64,000 nt of DNA, taken from Sulfobacillus thermosulfidooxidans DSM 9293 (lineage in GTDB: Bacteria; Bacillota; Sulfobacillia; Sulfobacillales; Sulfobacillaceae). Shown in pieces: positions 37,968 through 46,586 of this stretch; the first letter of the stretch is position 1, and each line of letters opens with the position of its first letter. The stretch is taken from contig NZ_FWWY01000001.1 of NCBI RefSeq assembly GCF_900176145.1, positions 2,954,911-3,018,910 on the forward strand, written 5' to 3'. The translations under genes were made by a program, and so were the position numbers. The notes beneath the pieces were generated by a model that saw nothing but the letters and a program-made list of their open reading frames with translations, was not told where the DNA came from and made no database searches.

Positions 37968-38231
37968 ATGCGTTTCAGTGAACTGGCCTCAAAAGAAATT
38001 ATTAATTTGTCCAATGGCAGTCGTTTAGGGCCTTTAGGAGACACTGATTTAGAAATTGATCCCGAAAATGGTGCGATCCAGGCGATTTTGGTTCCACCGA
38101 GGGGGCGATTTGGGCGTCAAATTCAACAACCCACACAGATTCCTTGGCGATCCATTAGACGCATTGGGCCCGAAGTGATGATTGTTGATTTAGATGATGA
38201 TCTTTCACCACACGCAGATTCTCAAAATTGA
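37968..38231 (+). CDS. YlmC/YmxH family PRC-barrel sporulation protein
   Basis: 87-aa PRC-barrel-like protein (MRFSELASKEIINLSNGSRL, then IPWRSIRRIGPEVMIVD). The family is conserved in endospore formers and linked with sporulation; its molecular role is not established. ATG 37968 has CAAGGAGGG about 8 bases upstream. Sits between the M16 protease and the dipicolinate genes, as ymxH does in B. subtilis. Confidence 0.88.
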   Translation: MRFSELASKEIINLSNGSRLGPLGDTDLEIDPENGAIQAILVPPRGRFGRQIQQPTQIPWRSIRRIGPEVMIVDLDDDLSPHADSQN

Positions 38232-38296
38232 TAGCCTCTTTTTTCGTGTGGCGGACATACTAACTCCGACCACGTGCGAAAAGGAGGGATACTAAC

Positions 38297-38773
38297 GTGG
38301 AGAAAACTGTCGTGGGTGCATTTAAAAACCATGATGATGCTGAAAAAACCGTCGATGAATTAAAGAAACGCGGTGTTCCAGAGAAAGATATTTCTTTGGT
38401 TGCCCGCCATGATGGCCATACCCAAGCTGGCCATCCGGACAGTGACATGCACAATCTGTCCAGTGGGATTGGTTGGGGCGGTACCTTAGGTGGGGTGACC
38501 GGCCTTTTGGCCGGTGTCGGCGCCTTGGCAATTCCCGGGGTCGGCCCCATTATCGCAGCAGGGCCTTTGGCAGCCACGCTTACGGGGGCTGTGGCTGGGG
38601 GGCTTGCGGGTGCTTTGATGGATTATGGCATTCCGAGCAACGAAAGCCATGAATATGAGACCCGTTTAAAAGAGGGTGATGTGCTCTTGATGGTGCGAGC
38701 CGATGCGCCTGAAGTAGACAAAGCGAAGAAACTCTTCCAAGAGCATGGAGCGTCTGATATTCACGTCCACTAA
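38297..38773 (+). CDS. General stress protein 17M-like (YflT domain)
   Basis: 158-aa protein. The N-terminal half (VVGAFKNHDDAEKTVDELKK) and the C-terminal half (DVLLMVRADAPEVDKAKKLF) form a ferredoxin-like fold split by a glycine-rich hydrophobic stretch (about 55-115) that could insert in a membrane. Related proteins are stress-induced. GTG 38297 has GGAGGG 8 bases upstream. Inserted between ymxH and dpaA, and closed by its own terminator, so probably a separate transcription unit. Confidence 0.8.
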   Translation: MEKTVVGAFKNHDDAEKTVDELKKRGVPEKDISLVARHDGHTQAGHPDSDMHNLSSGIGWGGTLGGVTGLLAGVGALAIPGVGPIIAAGPLAATLTGAVAGGLAGALMDYGIPSNESHEYETRLKEGDVLLMVRADAPEVDKAKKLFQEHGASDIHVH

Positions 38774-38792
38774 CTAGAGTCGCTGGCAGCAG

Positions 38793-38822
38793 ATCCGGGA
38801 GTATATCTCCCGGATTTTTTTC
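38793..38822 (+). terminator. Intrinsic terminator before dpaA
   Basis: ATCCGGGAG-TATAT-CTCCCGGAT followed by seven T. 9-bp perfect stem; isolates the stress gene from the dipicolinate operon. Confidence 0.88.
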
Positions 38823-39017
38823 TTTTCTGCATGGTAATTTATGGAACCGAAAAAATCGGAACGGTCTAGCTATTCCTTCCGTATAGTGAGCCAAGAAGAG
38901 TAACTGGGGTTCCCCCTTGATAAATGGGGAATGACTCACAACCCCTGTCATTTAACCAGGAAGATAGGTCATTTTGTATATACCCATTTCGGGTGAACGA
39001 GGAAGGATGAGAACACT

Positions 39018-39893
39018 GTGTCAACACAAGTAGTCGTGGCTGGCGGAGATGCTCGCGACGTATGGCTATGCCGTTTTTTAGAGGACCAAGGATTTGTTGT
39101 TAAGTCCTTTGGTTTTCATGCCGATCATGTTGAACCCTTTCATCCCGGTGAGAAAGCCCCTCACATTTTTATTGGGCCGATGACGGGCATTCGTGCCGAT
39201 GGCTCGATGACCACGATGGACGGTCAGGTCACCCTGACATTAGACATTCTAAGGGCGATGGGAGAAGGAGCTGTTGTAGCGGCTGGATTAATTGCCTCGC
39301 CAGTCAAAGAGAAAGCGCAGGATTTAGGGCTGAGAACAATAGAATACCGCAATCAAACGACCTTTATGTGGCTGAATGCGGTTCCTACAGCGGAAGGTGC
39401 CATTAAATCAGCAATCGGACGGTCCGGATTTACCCTATATCACCGGCCCATTGCTATTTTAGGTTTTGGACGGGTCGGATCCATATTGGCTTTACGTCTT
39501 CAGGCGTATGGTGCCATTGTCGAAATTTTTGACCGGTCAGTCGAAAAACGCGCAATGGCCTCAGCCATGGGGTTTCCCGTTCATCCCTTGGACCCACGCT
39601 GGTGCCCTCCCGTCGATGGCGTGTTTAACACCATTCCGGCTCCCGTCTTGACCAGTGAATGGGCGGAAGCGACAGATCCTGCCTGGATTATTGATCTCGC
39701 CTCTAAACCGGGCGGTTTACACCCCGAGGTGGCCAATAGCCCCGCTGTTTTGTCCCGATACGAATCGTATTTGGGAGTGCCTGGTCACATTGCCCCGCGA
39801 AGAGCGGCTGAAATCATTTGGGAGACACTGGCATTTATTCTGCAAGACAAGACGGATCGGGTCACACATCCGAAGAGGGGGTCAACAATATGA
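39018..39893 (+). CDS. dpaA: Dipicolinate synthase subunit A
   Basis: NAD(P)-binding subunit of the spore-specific enzyme that oxidises the DapA product to dipicolinic acid, the calcium chelator of spore cores. Rossmann motif ILGFGRVGSILALRLQ (about residues 148-163) and C-terminal GVPGHIAPRRAAEI. 291 aa. GTG 39018 with GGAAGGATGAG upstream. ATGA overlap with dpaB. Mother-cell expression is expected (sigma-K in B. subtilis), but I see no convincing sigma-K promoter. Confidence 0.95.
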   Translation: MSTQVVVAGGDARDVWLCRFLEDQGFVVKSFGFHADHVEPFHPGEKAPHIFIGPMTGIRADGSMTTMDGQVTLTLDILRAMGEGAVVAAGLIASPVKEKAQDLGLRTIEYRNQTTFMWLNAVPTAEGAIKSAIGRSGFTLYHRPIAILGFGRVGSILALRLQAYGAIVEIFDRSVEKRAMASAMGFPVHPLDPRWCPPVDGVFNTIPAPVLTSEWAEATDPAWIIDLASKPGGLHPEVANSPAVLSRYESYLGVPGHIAPRRAAEIIWETLAFILQDKTDRVTHPKRGSTI

Positions 39894-40489
39894 ACGAAAA
39901 AGAACTAGCCGGCATAAAAATTGGGGTGGCAATGGCCGCTTCCCATTGCAATATGCATCGTGCTGTCGCTACAATGAGAATATTGGTTGAGCACGGAGCG
40001 ATTGTGACACCCATTGTGTCGCCATCAATATTACATGTTTCGACTCGGTTCGGGTCCCCGGATTATTGGAAAGACGAAATTACGAAGGCAACCGATCAGC
40101 CAATTTTGACAACCATTCCGGAAGTCGAACCCAGTGGACCGAAACATTGGTTTGATATTGTGGTGGTCATGCCGTGTACAGGGAATACGTTGGCCAAAAT
40201 TGCTAACGCCATAAACGATTCACCTGTCACGATGACCGTTAAGGCGCAATTGCGCAATGGGGGTCCTGTTTTATTGGCTATCACGTCCAACGACCTTTTG
40301 GGGATGAATGCGATGAATTTGGGGAGGCTCCTCAGTGCACGCAACATCTATTTTGTACCATTTGGTCAGGATGATCCAATACGTAAGCCGCGCTCATTGG
40401 ACGCACATTTAGAACTCATCATCCCATCTATTCAGGCGGCATTGAAACACGAACAAGTGCAGCCCATTTTAGTGCCATGGGATCGATAA
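39890..40489 (+). CDS. dpaB: Dipicolinate synthase subunit B
   Basis: Flavoprotein-like subunit of dipicolinate synthase. Starts KIGVAMAASHCNMHRAVATM with the flavoprotein fold, then VVVMPCTGNTLAKIANAIND. 199 aa. ATG 39890 overlaps the dpaA stop as ATGA with GAGGGGG upstream; a longer open frame inside dpaA is ignored. Confidence 0.95.
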   Translation: MNEKELAGIKIGVAMAASHCNMHRAVATMRILVEHGAIVTPIVSPSILHVSTRFGSPDYWKDEITKATDQPILTTIPEVEPSGPKHWFDIVVVMPCTGNTLAKIANAINDSPVTMTVKAQLRNGGPVLLAITSNDLLGMNAMNLGRLLSARNIYFVPFGQDDPIRKPRSLDAHLELIIPSIQAALKHEQVQPILVPWDR

Positions 40490-40511
40490 TAACAAGGGAG
40501 TGAATGTTCCG

Positions 40512-41513
40512 GTGAAAGGCGTGCGGGTCGCAATTTTGGGAGCAACGGGTCTCGTGGGACAAAAAATCTTGGAAATTCTTGCAGAGCGAGAGTTTCCTGT
40601 GAGAAGCCTGACGGCTTTGGCTACGGAAGGCCATGGAAGAACCGTCCGCTTTCGCGGCGAGGAGATACCCGTTCGCGGTGTAGAATCGATGGATTGGTCC
40701 AGCGTTGACGTGGCCTTTTTCGCAGCGAGTACTGAGGCCAGTCGCACCTATGCTCCCATTGCTACGGCCCATGGGGTAACAGTTGTAGACAAGTCGAGTT
40801 ATTTTCGTATGGATCCCTTAGTGCCCTTGGTCGTGCCTGAAGTCAATATGGATGCCGTAGGTGATGCCCGGCTAATCGCCTCGCCCAATTGCTCGACGAT
40901 TCAAATGGTGGTGGCATTAGAGCCTATTCGTCGTGAATACGGCTTGAAACGGGTGATTGTATCAACATACCAAGCCGTTTCCGGAACAGGACGCGAAGCG
41001 ATGGAGACGTTGACCAAGGAAACGCATGAGGTGCTCGAACATCACACGGTTATTCCGACAACCTATCCCACGCCTATCGCGTTTAACGTGTTACCCTATT
41101 GTGACAAGTTTGGTGACGACGACTATACGGGTGAGGAATGGAAATTGACGCGGGAGACGCAAAAGATTTTCCGAATGTCTCTTCCGGTGAGTGCCACTGC
41201 AGTGAGAGTTCCAGTCTATATTTCACACGCAGAATCTGTCTACATTGAAACCGAAAAATCCTTTGAGGTTTCTTCCGTTCGTGAACTCTTGGCGCACTCT
41301 CCGGGACTTCGTGTTGTTGATGATCCCGCTCAGGGTGTGGTCCCGATCCCCTTGGATGCGGCTGATCAAGATTTAGTATTGGTTGGCCGGATACGCCGCG
41401 ATTTGTTTGTCGACAATGGGCTACACATGTTTGTGGTTGCCGATAACCTTCGCAAAGGTGCGGCGACCAATGCAATTCAAATCGTGGAATCTCTTCTGTC
41501 ACGATGGGCATAG
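40512..41513 (+). CDS. asd: Aspartate-semialdehyde dehydrogenase
   Basis: Reduces aspartyl phosphate to aspartate semialdehyde for lysine, threonine, methionine and dipicolinate. N-terminal ILGATGLVGQKILEI, catalytic Cys in ASPNCSTIQM. 333 aa. Start uncertain: GTG 40512 is 11 bases after AAGGGAG; GTG 40500 overlaps that site. Follows dpaB as in B. subtilis. Confidence 0.95.
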   Translation: MKGVRVAILGATGLVGQKILEILAEREFPVRSLTALATEGHGRTVRFRGEEIPVRGVESMDWSSVDVAFFAASTEASRTYAPIATAHGVTVVDKSSYFRMDPLVPLVVPEVNMDAVGDARLIASPNCSTIQMVVALEPIRREYGLKRVIVSTYQAVSGTGREAMETLTKETHEVLEHHTVIPTTYPTPIAFNVLPYCDKFGDDDYTGEEWKLTRETQKIFRMSLPVSATAVRVPVYISHAESVYIETEKSFEVSSVRELLAHSPGLRVVDDPAQGVVPIPLDAADQDLVLVGRIRRDLFVDNGLHMFVVADNLRKGAATNAIQIVESLLSRWA

Positions 41514-41525
41514 AGGAGGACGGGT

Positions 41526-42761
41526 GTGGCAATCGTTATACAGAAATTTGGTGGGACATCAGTTCGTGATGCTAGCCGCCGCGATGTGGTTGCGCAATGG
41601 GTAGTCAAAGCGATTGAAGCGGGCGACCAGGTTGTGGTGGTGGTCTCGGCCATGGGACGACGTGGCGACCCCTATGCAACTGACACGTTGCTCGATTTAA
41701 TCACCGACGCGGATCTCACCCCAGCTGCGGAACGTGATCTGTTGTTGTCCTGTGGGGAAATTATTAGTGCCGTCGTTCTGGCTTCGCATCTTAGACGCCA
41801 GGATATTCCTGTGAAAGTCTTGACGGGCGGGGAAGCCGGCATTATTACCGATGGTAATTTTGGTGATGCCAGAATTTTGGAAGTGCAGCCTAAAGTCTTG
41901 CAGAATCTTCTTCAAGACGGCGTTGTTCCTGTTGTGGCAGGGTTTCAAGGGCGAACTGTGGAAGGACGAGTGACCACGTTAGGACGAGGGGGTTCTGATA
42001 CCACTGCCGTGGCCCTAGGAGCGGCCCTGCATGCGGTTGTTGTCGACATTTTTACTGATGTTGATGGGATTAAAACCGCCGACCCGCGAATTGTGCCCGA
42101 TGCCCGGACGATTTCACAATTGGATTACGATGAAATTTTTCAGTTGGCTAATTTGGGTGCGCGGGTCATTCATCCACGAGCCGTGGAGATTGGACGGCAA
42201 TTTTCCGTGCCTATTCGCGTTCGATCGACGTTTTCTGAATCCCAGGGAACACTTATTGCTCCCGGACAGGGAACGCTAGATCCCTGGGGACATCGCGATC
42301 CCGATCATGCCGTAACCGGGATTACCCAATTAGATCATTTGATGCAATTTCGGGTCACGCCGCCTCCAGCTATGCACAAAGATTGGGCATACCACCTATT
42401 TATGTCATTAGGGGAAAACGGAGTCTCGGTGGATTTGATCAATTTGTTTCCTGACCAAGTTTACTTTTGTGTTCCCCCTGAGAAAACGCAGATTACCGAG
42501 CAGACCTTAAAGGATATCGGATTTGGCTATGAAGCCTATGATGACCGCGCTAAGGTTTCAATTGTTGGTTCAGCGATTCAAGGATTGCCAGGAGTCGTCG
42601 GTCGGGTAATGGCAGCCATGGCACAATCCCAGATTGAAATTTTGCAATCGGCCGATTCACATTCCACCATTACCCTATTGCTGCACCGCCGCAATATGGA
42701 AAAGGCGGTGGCAGCTTTACACAAACAATTTCATTTGGACGAGGAGGTGCCAAAAACATGA
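41526..42761 (+). CDS. dapG: Aspartokinase (DapG-type)
   Basis: First step of the aspartate pathway. KFGGTSV at the N-terminus, GRGGSDTTAVALGAALHA, DVDGIKTADPRIV, then two ACT domains at about 270-411 for feedback control. 411 aa. GTG 41526 follows GAGGAGG. By position (asd-dapG-dapA) it corresponds to B. subtilis aspartokinase I, which is inhibited by meso-diaminopimelate; the effector here is not tested. ATGA overlap with dapA. Confidence 0.93.
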   Translation: MAIVIQKFGGTSVRDASRRDVVAQWVVKAIEAGDQVVVVVSAMGRRGDPYATDTLLDLITDADLTPAAERDLLLSCGEIISAVVLASHLRRQDIPVKVLTGGEAGIITDGNFGDARILEVQPKVLQNLLQDGVVPVVAGFQGRTVEGRVTTLGRGGSDTTAVALGAALHAVVVDIFTDVDGIKTADPRIVPDARTISQLDYDEIFQLANLGARVIHPRAVEIGRQFSVPIRVRSTFSESQGTLIAPGQGTLDPWGHRDPDHAVTGITQLDHLMQFRVTPPPAMHKDWAYHLFMSLGENGVSVDLINLFPDQVYFCVPPEKTQITEQTLKDIGFGYEAYDDRAKVSIVGSAIQGLPGVVGRVMAAMAQSQIEILQSADSHSTITLLLHRRNMEKAVAALHKQFHLDEEVPKT

Positions 42762-43672
42762 TGTGGCCACGAATTTTCACAGCAATGGTGACCCCTTTCA
42801 CTGAAGAGGGAGAGATTGACACGGAGGCTGCCGCCGGACTAGCCCGATACCTTCGGGACAATGGGTCCGGCGGTTTGATTTTGGCAGGATCGACGGGTGA
42901 AGCGTTTAGTTTAACGGCCAATGAACGCAAAACGCTGTACGACGCGGTGAGGCAGGCCGTTCATCATGACATTCCTGTATGGATCGGGACCGGAACTAAT
43001 GATACGCGAACGACGATTGCACTGTCCATGGAAGCCGCATCGTGGGGAGCCGATGGCATCTTATTGGTATCGCCGTATTACAATAAGCCGACGCCAGAGG
43101 GACTTCTTGCGCATTATACCAACGTTGCCCGGCACGTAAGCTGTCCAATGATGCTTTACAACGTGCCGGGCCGAACGGCCAGCATGGTGGATGCGAACAC
43201 GATTGTAACGATTAGCCAACAAGTCCCTGTCCCGTTTGCTGTTAAAGAAGCATCCGGTTCGCTGGACCAAATTATGCGGCTACGTGCGGGATTATCCGCT
43301 GATGTTCCCATTTATTCGGGAGACGATGGATTGTATTTACCCTCATTGGCCTTGGGAATCCATGGAGTCGTTTCCGTGGCATCTCACGTGGTAGGCACGG
43401 AAATGATGGAGATGACCGAACTTTTCCTGCGGGGGGATATTCGCGCCGCTCAAAGTCTCCATAATGATTTGTGGCCCCTGTTTAAAGCGTTATTCGTGGT
43501 TTCAAATCCGCTGCCCTTAAAGTGGCTGCTATCACAGTTACATTTCATTCGTCCTGTCGTTCGCTCCCCCTTGGTTATGCCTGCGGATAACGTTTTTGCC
43601 TCGTTGTGGGCTGCCTATCTAAAGACCAAACACTTATCGTCCCTATCGCCCACCAAGAGGGCACAGGCTTAA
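42758..43672 (+). CDS. dapA: 4-hydroxy-tetrahydrodipicolinate synthase
   Basis: Condenses pyruvate with aspartate semialdehyde; its product goes to lysine/diaminopimelate and to dipicolinate. TIM barrel with GSTGEAFSLT, LYNVPGRTAS (catalytic Tyr) and VKEASGS (Schiff-base Lys). 304 aa. ATG 42758 overlaps the dapG TGA and has GAGGAGGTG upstream. Confidence 0.95.
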   Translation: MMWPRIFTAMVTPFTEEGEIDTEAAAGLARYLRDNGSGGLILAGSTGEAFSLTANERKTLYDAVRQAVHHDIPVWIGTGTNDTRTTIALSMEAASWGADGILLVSPYYNKPTPEGLLAHYTNVARHVSCPMMLYNVPGRTASMVDANTIVTISQQVPVPFAVKEASGSLDQIMRLRAGLSADVPIYSGDDGLYLPSLALGIHGVVSVASHVVGTEMMEMTELFLRGDIRAAQSLHNDLWPLFKALFVVSNPLPLKWLLSQLHFIRPVVRSPLVMPADNVFASLWAAYLKTKHLSSLSPTKRAQA

Positions 43673-43691
43673 GCCTTAGGAGGTGAAGGGA

Positions 43692-43790
43692 ATGTCTTGT
43701 CGTCGCCGAGTAGGCCAAGACTCACTGAAATTGATTATCAGCGATTGCATGCAGGGATGTAAGCGAGTTATACTATTGGTAACGACTTAG
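43692..43790 (+). CDS. Candidate 32-residue Cys-containing small protein
   Basis: ATG 43692, 6 bases after a perfect AGGAGGTG (43678-43685), opens 32 codons: MSCRRRVGQDSLKLIISDCM and on, with three cysteines and a hydrophobic end (VILLVTT). It begins 19 bases after dapA, so it could be the last gene of the operon. The rnjB promoter overlaps its end. No family recognised; a strong ribosome binding site is the main evidence. Confidence 0.4.
   Translation: MSCRRRVGQDSLKLIISDCMQGCKRVILLVTT
43745..43774 (+). promoter_or_regulatory. Sigma-A promoter for rnjB
   Basis: TTGCAT, 18-base spacer, TATACT. Initiation near 43781 would give a leader of about 155 nt before rnjB. Confidence 0.55.
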
Positions 43791-43880
43791 TGCTCGGTGG
43801 TAAATAGGTGTGAGCGGGTTGGCACAGGACGGGACGGGGGCCAATACCGCCGCCTCAAATCAATTGCCCCTGGCATAAGT

Positions 43881-43907
43881 CCCTAGCCGGACGGCTAGGG
43901 GCATTTT
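43881..43907 (+). terminator. Attenuator-like hairpin in rnjB leader
   Basis: CCCTAGCC-GGAC-GGCTAGGG followed by GCATTTT. An upstream TGCCCCT (43865-43871) can compete for AGGGGCA at the end of the stem, so an alternative fold is possible. Confidence 0.5.
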
Positions 43908-43936
43908 GATGTGCTCCGTGTGCGGAAAAATAGGAG

Positions 43937-45616
43937 GTGGGGAAACTGGCACGCCCAGGACCCGGAAAGTTACAATTTATTCCCTTAGGGGGATTAGGTG
44001 AAATCGGAAAAAATTTATCTGCTGTCGTCTATGGCAATGACATCATTTTAATCGACTGCGGATTAGCATTTCCAGAACCTGATATGCCCGGAATTGATCT
44101 GGTATTACCCGATATCACGTATTTACTAGAAAACAAAGACCGTGTTCGTGCGATTTTCTTAACACACGGCCATGAAGACCATATCGGCGGAATTCCTTAT
44201 TTCTTGAAACAGATTCAAGTCCCGATTTATGGTACGCGCTTGACTTTAGGCATCGTGGAGATGAAATTGCAAGAACATCAAATTAGTCTCCATCCTAAGT
44301 CTCATCCCGTGGACCCGGGAGACACCATTCGCGTCGGAAGCTTTTCCGTTGAATTTTTCCGTGTTAACCATTCAATTCCGGATGCGACCGGTCTCATTAT
44401 TCGAAATCCGGTTGGTACCATTGTTCATACTGGTGACTTCAAGTTTGACCACACCCCCGTCGATGGCCACGTTGCGGACTTTCATAAATTGGCGCAAGTG
44501 GGTTCAGAAGGGGTGTTATTGTTATTAGCGGACAGTACCAATGCGGAGAGGCCGGGCTATACACCTTCTGAAAAAACGGTAGGGAAGACCTTAGACCGGA
44601 TTATTGAGCAAGCGACGGGGCGTGTCTTAGTATCCTCGTTTGCTTCGCAGGTTCACCGTATTCAACAGGTGGTGGAATCGGCCGTACGCCATGGCCGGCA
44701 CGTAGCGGTTGTGGGTCGCAGTATGGAAAACGTTGTGCAAAAAGCGACTGAACTCCATTACCTCGACTTTCCCGAAGGCACCTGGATGTCTTTGGATAAC
44801 ATCTTGAAACAACCGGCCAACAAAACATTAATTTTGACAACGGGCTCTCAAGGAGAACCCATGTCGGCTTTGACTCGGATGTCAACATCAGACCATAAAA
44901 AGGTCGAAATCATGTCCGGGGATACGGTCATTATTTCAGCGACGGCGATCCCTGGTAATGAGAAAATGGTCGCACGGACAGTGAATAACTTGTACCGTCT
45001 TGGAGCCGAGGTGTATTATGGGCCCAATATTGGGATTCATGTATCCGGTCATGCTTGCCAAGAAGAGCTGAAACTCATGTTGAACTTGGTCAAGCCGAAA
45101 TTCTTTATTCCGGTACACGGAGAATATCGTCATCTTGTGCATCATGCGCAGCTTGCCCGTGAAGTGGGTATTGACCCATCTCATGTCCTTATTGGAGAAA
45201 ATGGGACGGTTTTTGAGTTAACTAAAGATTCAGCTCAAATAGTGGGGCAGGTTCCTGCCGGCAAAGTCCTAGTTGACGGCTTTGGCGTGGGTGATGTAGG
45301 CAATATTGTCCTGCGTGATCGCAAACAACTATCCAACGACGGGATATTAATTGTGGTCGTGGGAATGGATGCCCAATCTGGTCTCCTCGTTTCAGGACCC
45401 GATATTGTTTCCCGTGGATTTGTTTATGTCAGAGAATCCGAAGCCCTACTTGATGAAGCCAGGTCGCGGGTTAAATCAGCTTTAACGGCGATGGAAGGTG
45501 GCAATCTCAGCGAATGGTCGGCCATTAAAGCACTCGTGCGAGATACATTAGGACGGTTTTTGTGGGACCGGACCAAACGGCGTCCCATGATTTTGCCCAT
45601 AATCATGGAAGTCTAA
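43937..45616 (+). CDS. rnjB: Ribonuclease J
   Basis: Metallo-beta-lactamase/beta-CASP ribonuclease with 5'-3' exo and endo activity, central to RNA decay in Bacillota. Zinc motif FLTHGHEDHIGG (about residue 76), HTGDFKFD, the beta-CASP block and C-terminal HGEYRHL. 559 aa. Start is odd: GTG 43937 overlaps the AGGAGG itself, while CTG 43946 has ideal 8-base spacing; no ATG is available before conserved sequence. Family and place after dapA fit RNase J2 of B. subtilis, but a lone RNase J could equally be called J1. Confidence 0.93.
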   Translation: MGKLARPGPGKLQFIPLGGLGEIGKNLSAVVYGNDIILIDCGLAFPEPDMPGIDLVLPDITYLLENKDRVRAIFLTHGHEDHIGGIPYFLKQIQVPIYGTRLTLGIVEMKLQEHQISLHPKSHPVDPGDTIRVGSFSVEFFRVNHSIPDATGLIIRNPVGTIVHTGDFKFDHTPVDGHVADFHKLAQVGSEGVLLLLADSTNAERPGYTPSEKTVGKTLDRIIEQATGRVLVSSFASQVHRIQQVVESAVRHGRHVAVVGRSMENVVQKATELHYLDFPEGTWMSLDNILKQPANKTLILTTGSQGEPMSALTRMSTSDHKKVEIMSGDTVIISATAIPGNEKMVARTVNNLYRLGAEVYYGPNIGIHVSGHACQEELKLMLNLVKPKFFIPVHGEYRHLVHHAQLAREVGIDPSHVLIGENGTVFELTKDSAQIVGQVPAGKVLVDGFGVGDVGNIVLRDRKQLSNDGILIVVVGMDAQSGLLVSGPDIVSRGFVYVRESEALLDEARSRVKSALTAMEGGNLSEWSAIKALVRDTLGRFLWDRTKRRPMILPIIMEV

Positions 45617-45627
45617 GACTATTTTTC

Positions 45628-45678
45628 TTGACCCCCAGGATCGATTTTTCCGTTGATGGAACGGATCCTGGGGGTCAA
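45628..45678. repeat. 15-bp perfect inverted repeat
   Basis: TTGACCCCCAGGATC (45628-45642) and its exact complement GATCCTGGGGGTCAA (45664-45678) flank a 21-base loop; TCCGT/ACGGA inside can extend the stem. No T-run follows. It could end rnjB transcription with a partner factor, or be a remnant of a small mobile repeat. Confidence 0.6.
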
Positions 45679-45750
45679 TTGTCTGTTAACACCCGCTTTT
45701 TCTCGTTATTGCGGCTGGTCAGGAAATCTATTTTTTTGAATCTCGGGGAA

Positions 45751-46224
45751 TTACAAGGACTGGGCGGAAGGATCAGGAGATACCGAAATGATTAATTCGG
45801 TATGAGGACCTAATAATAAGGCGTGTACCCGAATTTGGTACAGACGCGTGCCAATGACAATAATGCGGTTGTTGAACAAATGATAAATTACGGGTAACTT
45901 CAAATATTGCAGGGATAGCCCAAGAAGCGCTTGTGTATAAGGAGCCATCGCTTCAATCACGTCGTCTTTGGGTACCGGACTCTTGAGAATGTTTACAGCA
46001 ATATCTTGGATATACAGTTGCGTTTCCGATTTGCGATTGATGGTTCCTAATTCATTTTTTAATTGGTTCGCCTCCTTCTTCCAGTAATTAGCTTCCATAT
46101 GCCATTTTTCCAAGGCGGATGCTGTCTGCATCCTTTCCTGGGCGGTCACACCTTGCATCAAAGACAGGCCGGTTAAAAGGCCTAAAGTAAATGCTGACCA
46201 ATACCCTAATCGTACAATCTTCAT
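45751..46224 (-). CDS. ytrI: Sporulation membrane protein YtrI-like
   Basis: 157-aa protein with one N-terminal membrane helix (YWSAFTLGLLTGLSLM), a coiled-coil stretch (WHMEANYWKKEANQLKNEL) and a C-terminal globular part ending in VHALLLGPHTELIIS. Layout and position match YtrI, a sporulation membrane protein encoded after ytrH. ATG 46224 overlaps the ytrH stop (ATGA). Assignment rests on architecture and neighbour more than on sequence. Confidence 0.72.
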   Translation of the reverse strand: MKIVRLGYWSAFTLGLLTGLSLMQGVTAQERMQTASALEKWHMEANYWKKEANQLKNELGTINRKSETQLYIQDIAVNILKSPVPKDDVIEAMAPYTQALLGLSLQYLKLPVIYHLFNNRIIVIGTRLYQIRVHALLLGPHTELIISVSPDPSAQSL

Positions 46225-46586
46225 GGCTTTCCAAGCTGGCTTAATAGCCAATATCCACTTTGTGCTCCGAAATAAGCCATAGTAATAGCCAGGCCATCCC
46301 GCAAGATGGATGGAATGGCCCGTGCAGACAATCCCCGTTCCAGATTTTCCAACGCCGTCAGTGTTCCACCAATAGCGATGGCAACCGCCCAGATGCGTAT
46401 ACGGTAAGCGGTGCTAGCAGGATCTTGAGCGCCTTTTCCTGCCATCCACAGGCCCAAAGCGCCTAACAAACCGCCTCCTAAAGTTACACCCAATGCGAGG
46501 AAATATGGGGGAACGCCGACACGAATGAGTTTTGTCACATATTGGATAATATCAGGCCAAATTTGTGTCAAGGTTGCCCACCGCAT
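46221..46586 (-). CDS. ytrH: Sporulation membrane protein YtrH
   Basis: 121-aa polytopic protein with about three hydrophobic segments. The stretch YFLALGVTLGGGLLGALGLW, followed by RIRIWAVAIAIGGTLTALEN, closely follows the YtrH pattern. In B. subtilis ytrH is a sigma-E gene needed for efficient sporulation and lies near dnaE; here the ytrHI pair is set between rnjB and tepA, on the opposite strand. ATG 46586 is 8 bases after AAAGAGG; GTG 46595 lies inside that site. Confidence 0.8.
   Translation of the reverse strand: MRWATLTQIWPDIIQYVTKLIRVGVPPYFLALGVTLGGGLLGALGLWMAGKGAQDPASTAYRIRIWAVAIAIGGTLTALENLERGLSARAIPSILRDGLAITMAYFGAQSGYWLLSQLGKP

Noticed and set aside
38920..39017. Sigma-K promoter for dpaA
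   Set aside because: CATTTTGTA resembles CATANNNTA at eight of nine positions but no AC stands at the right distance upstream.
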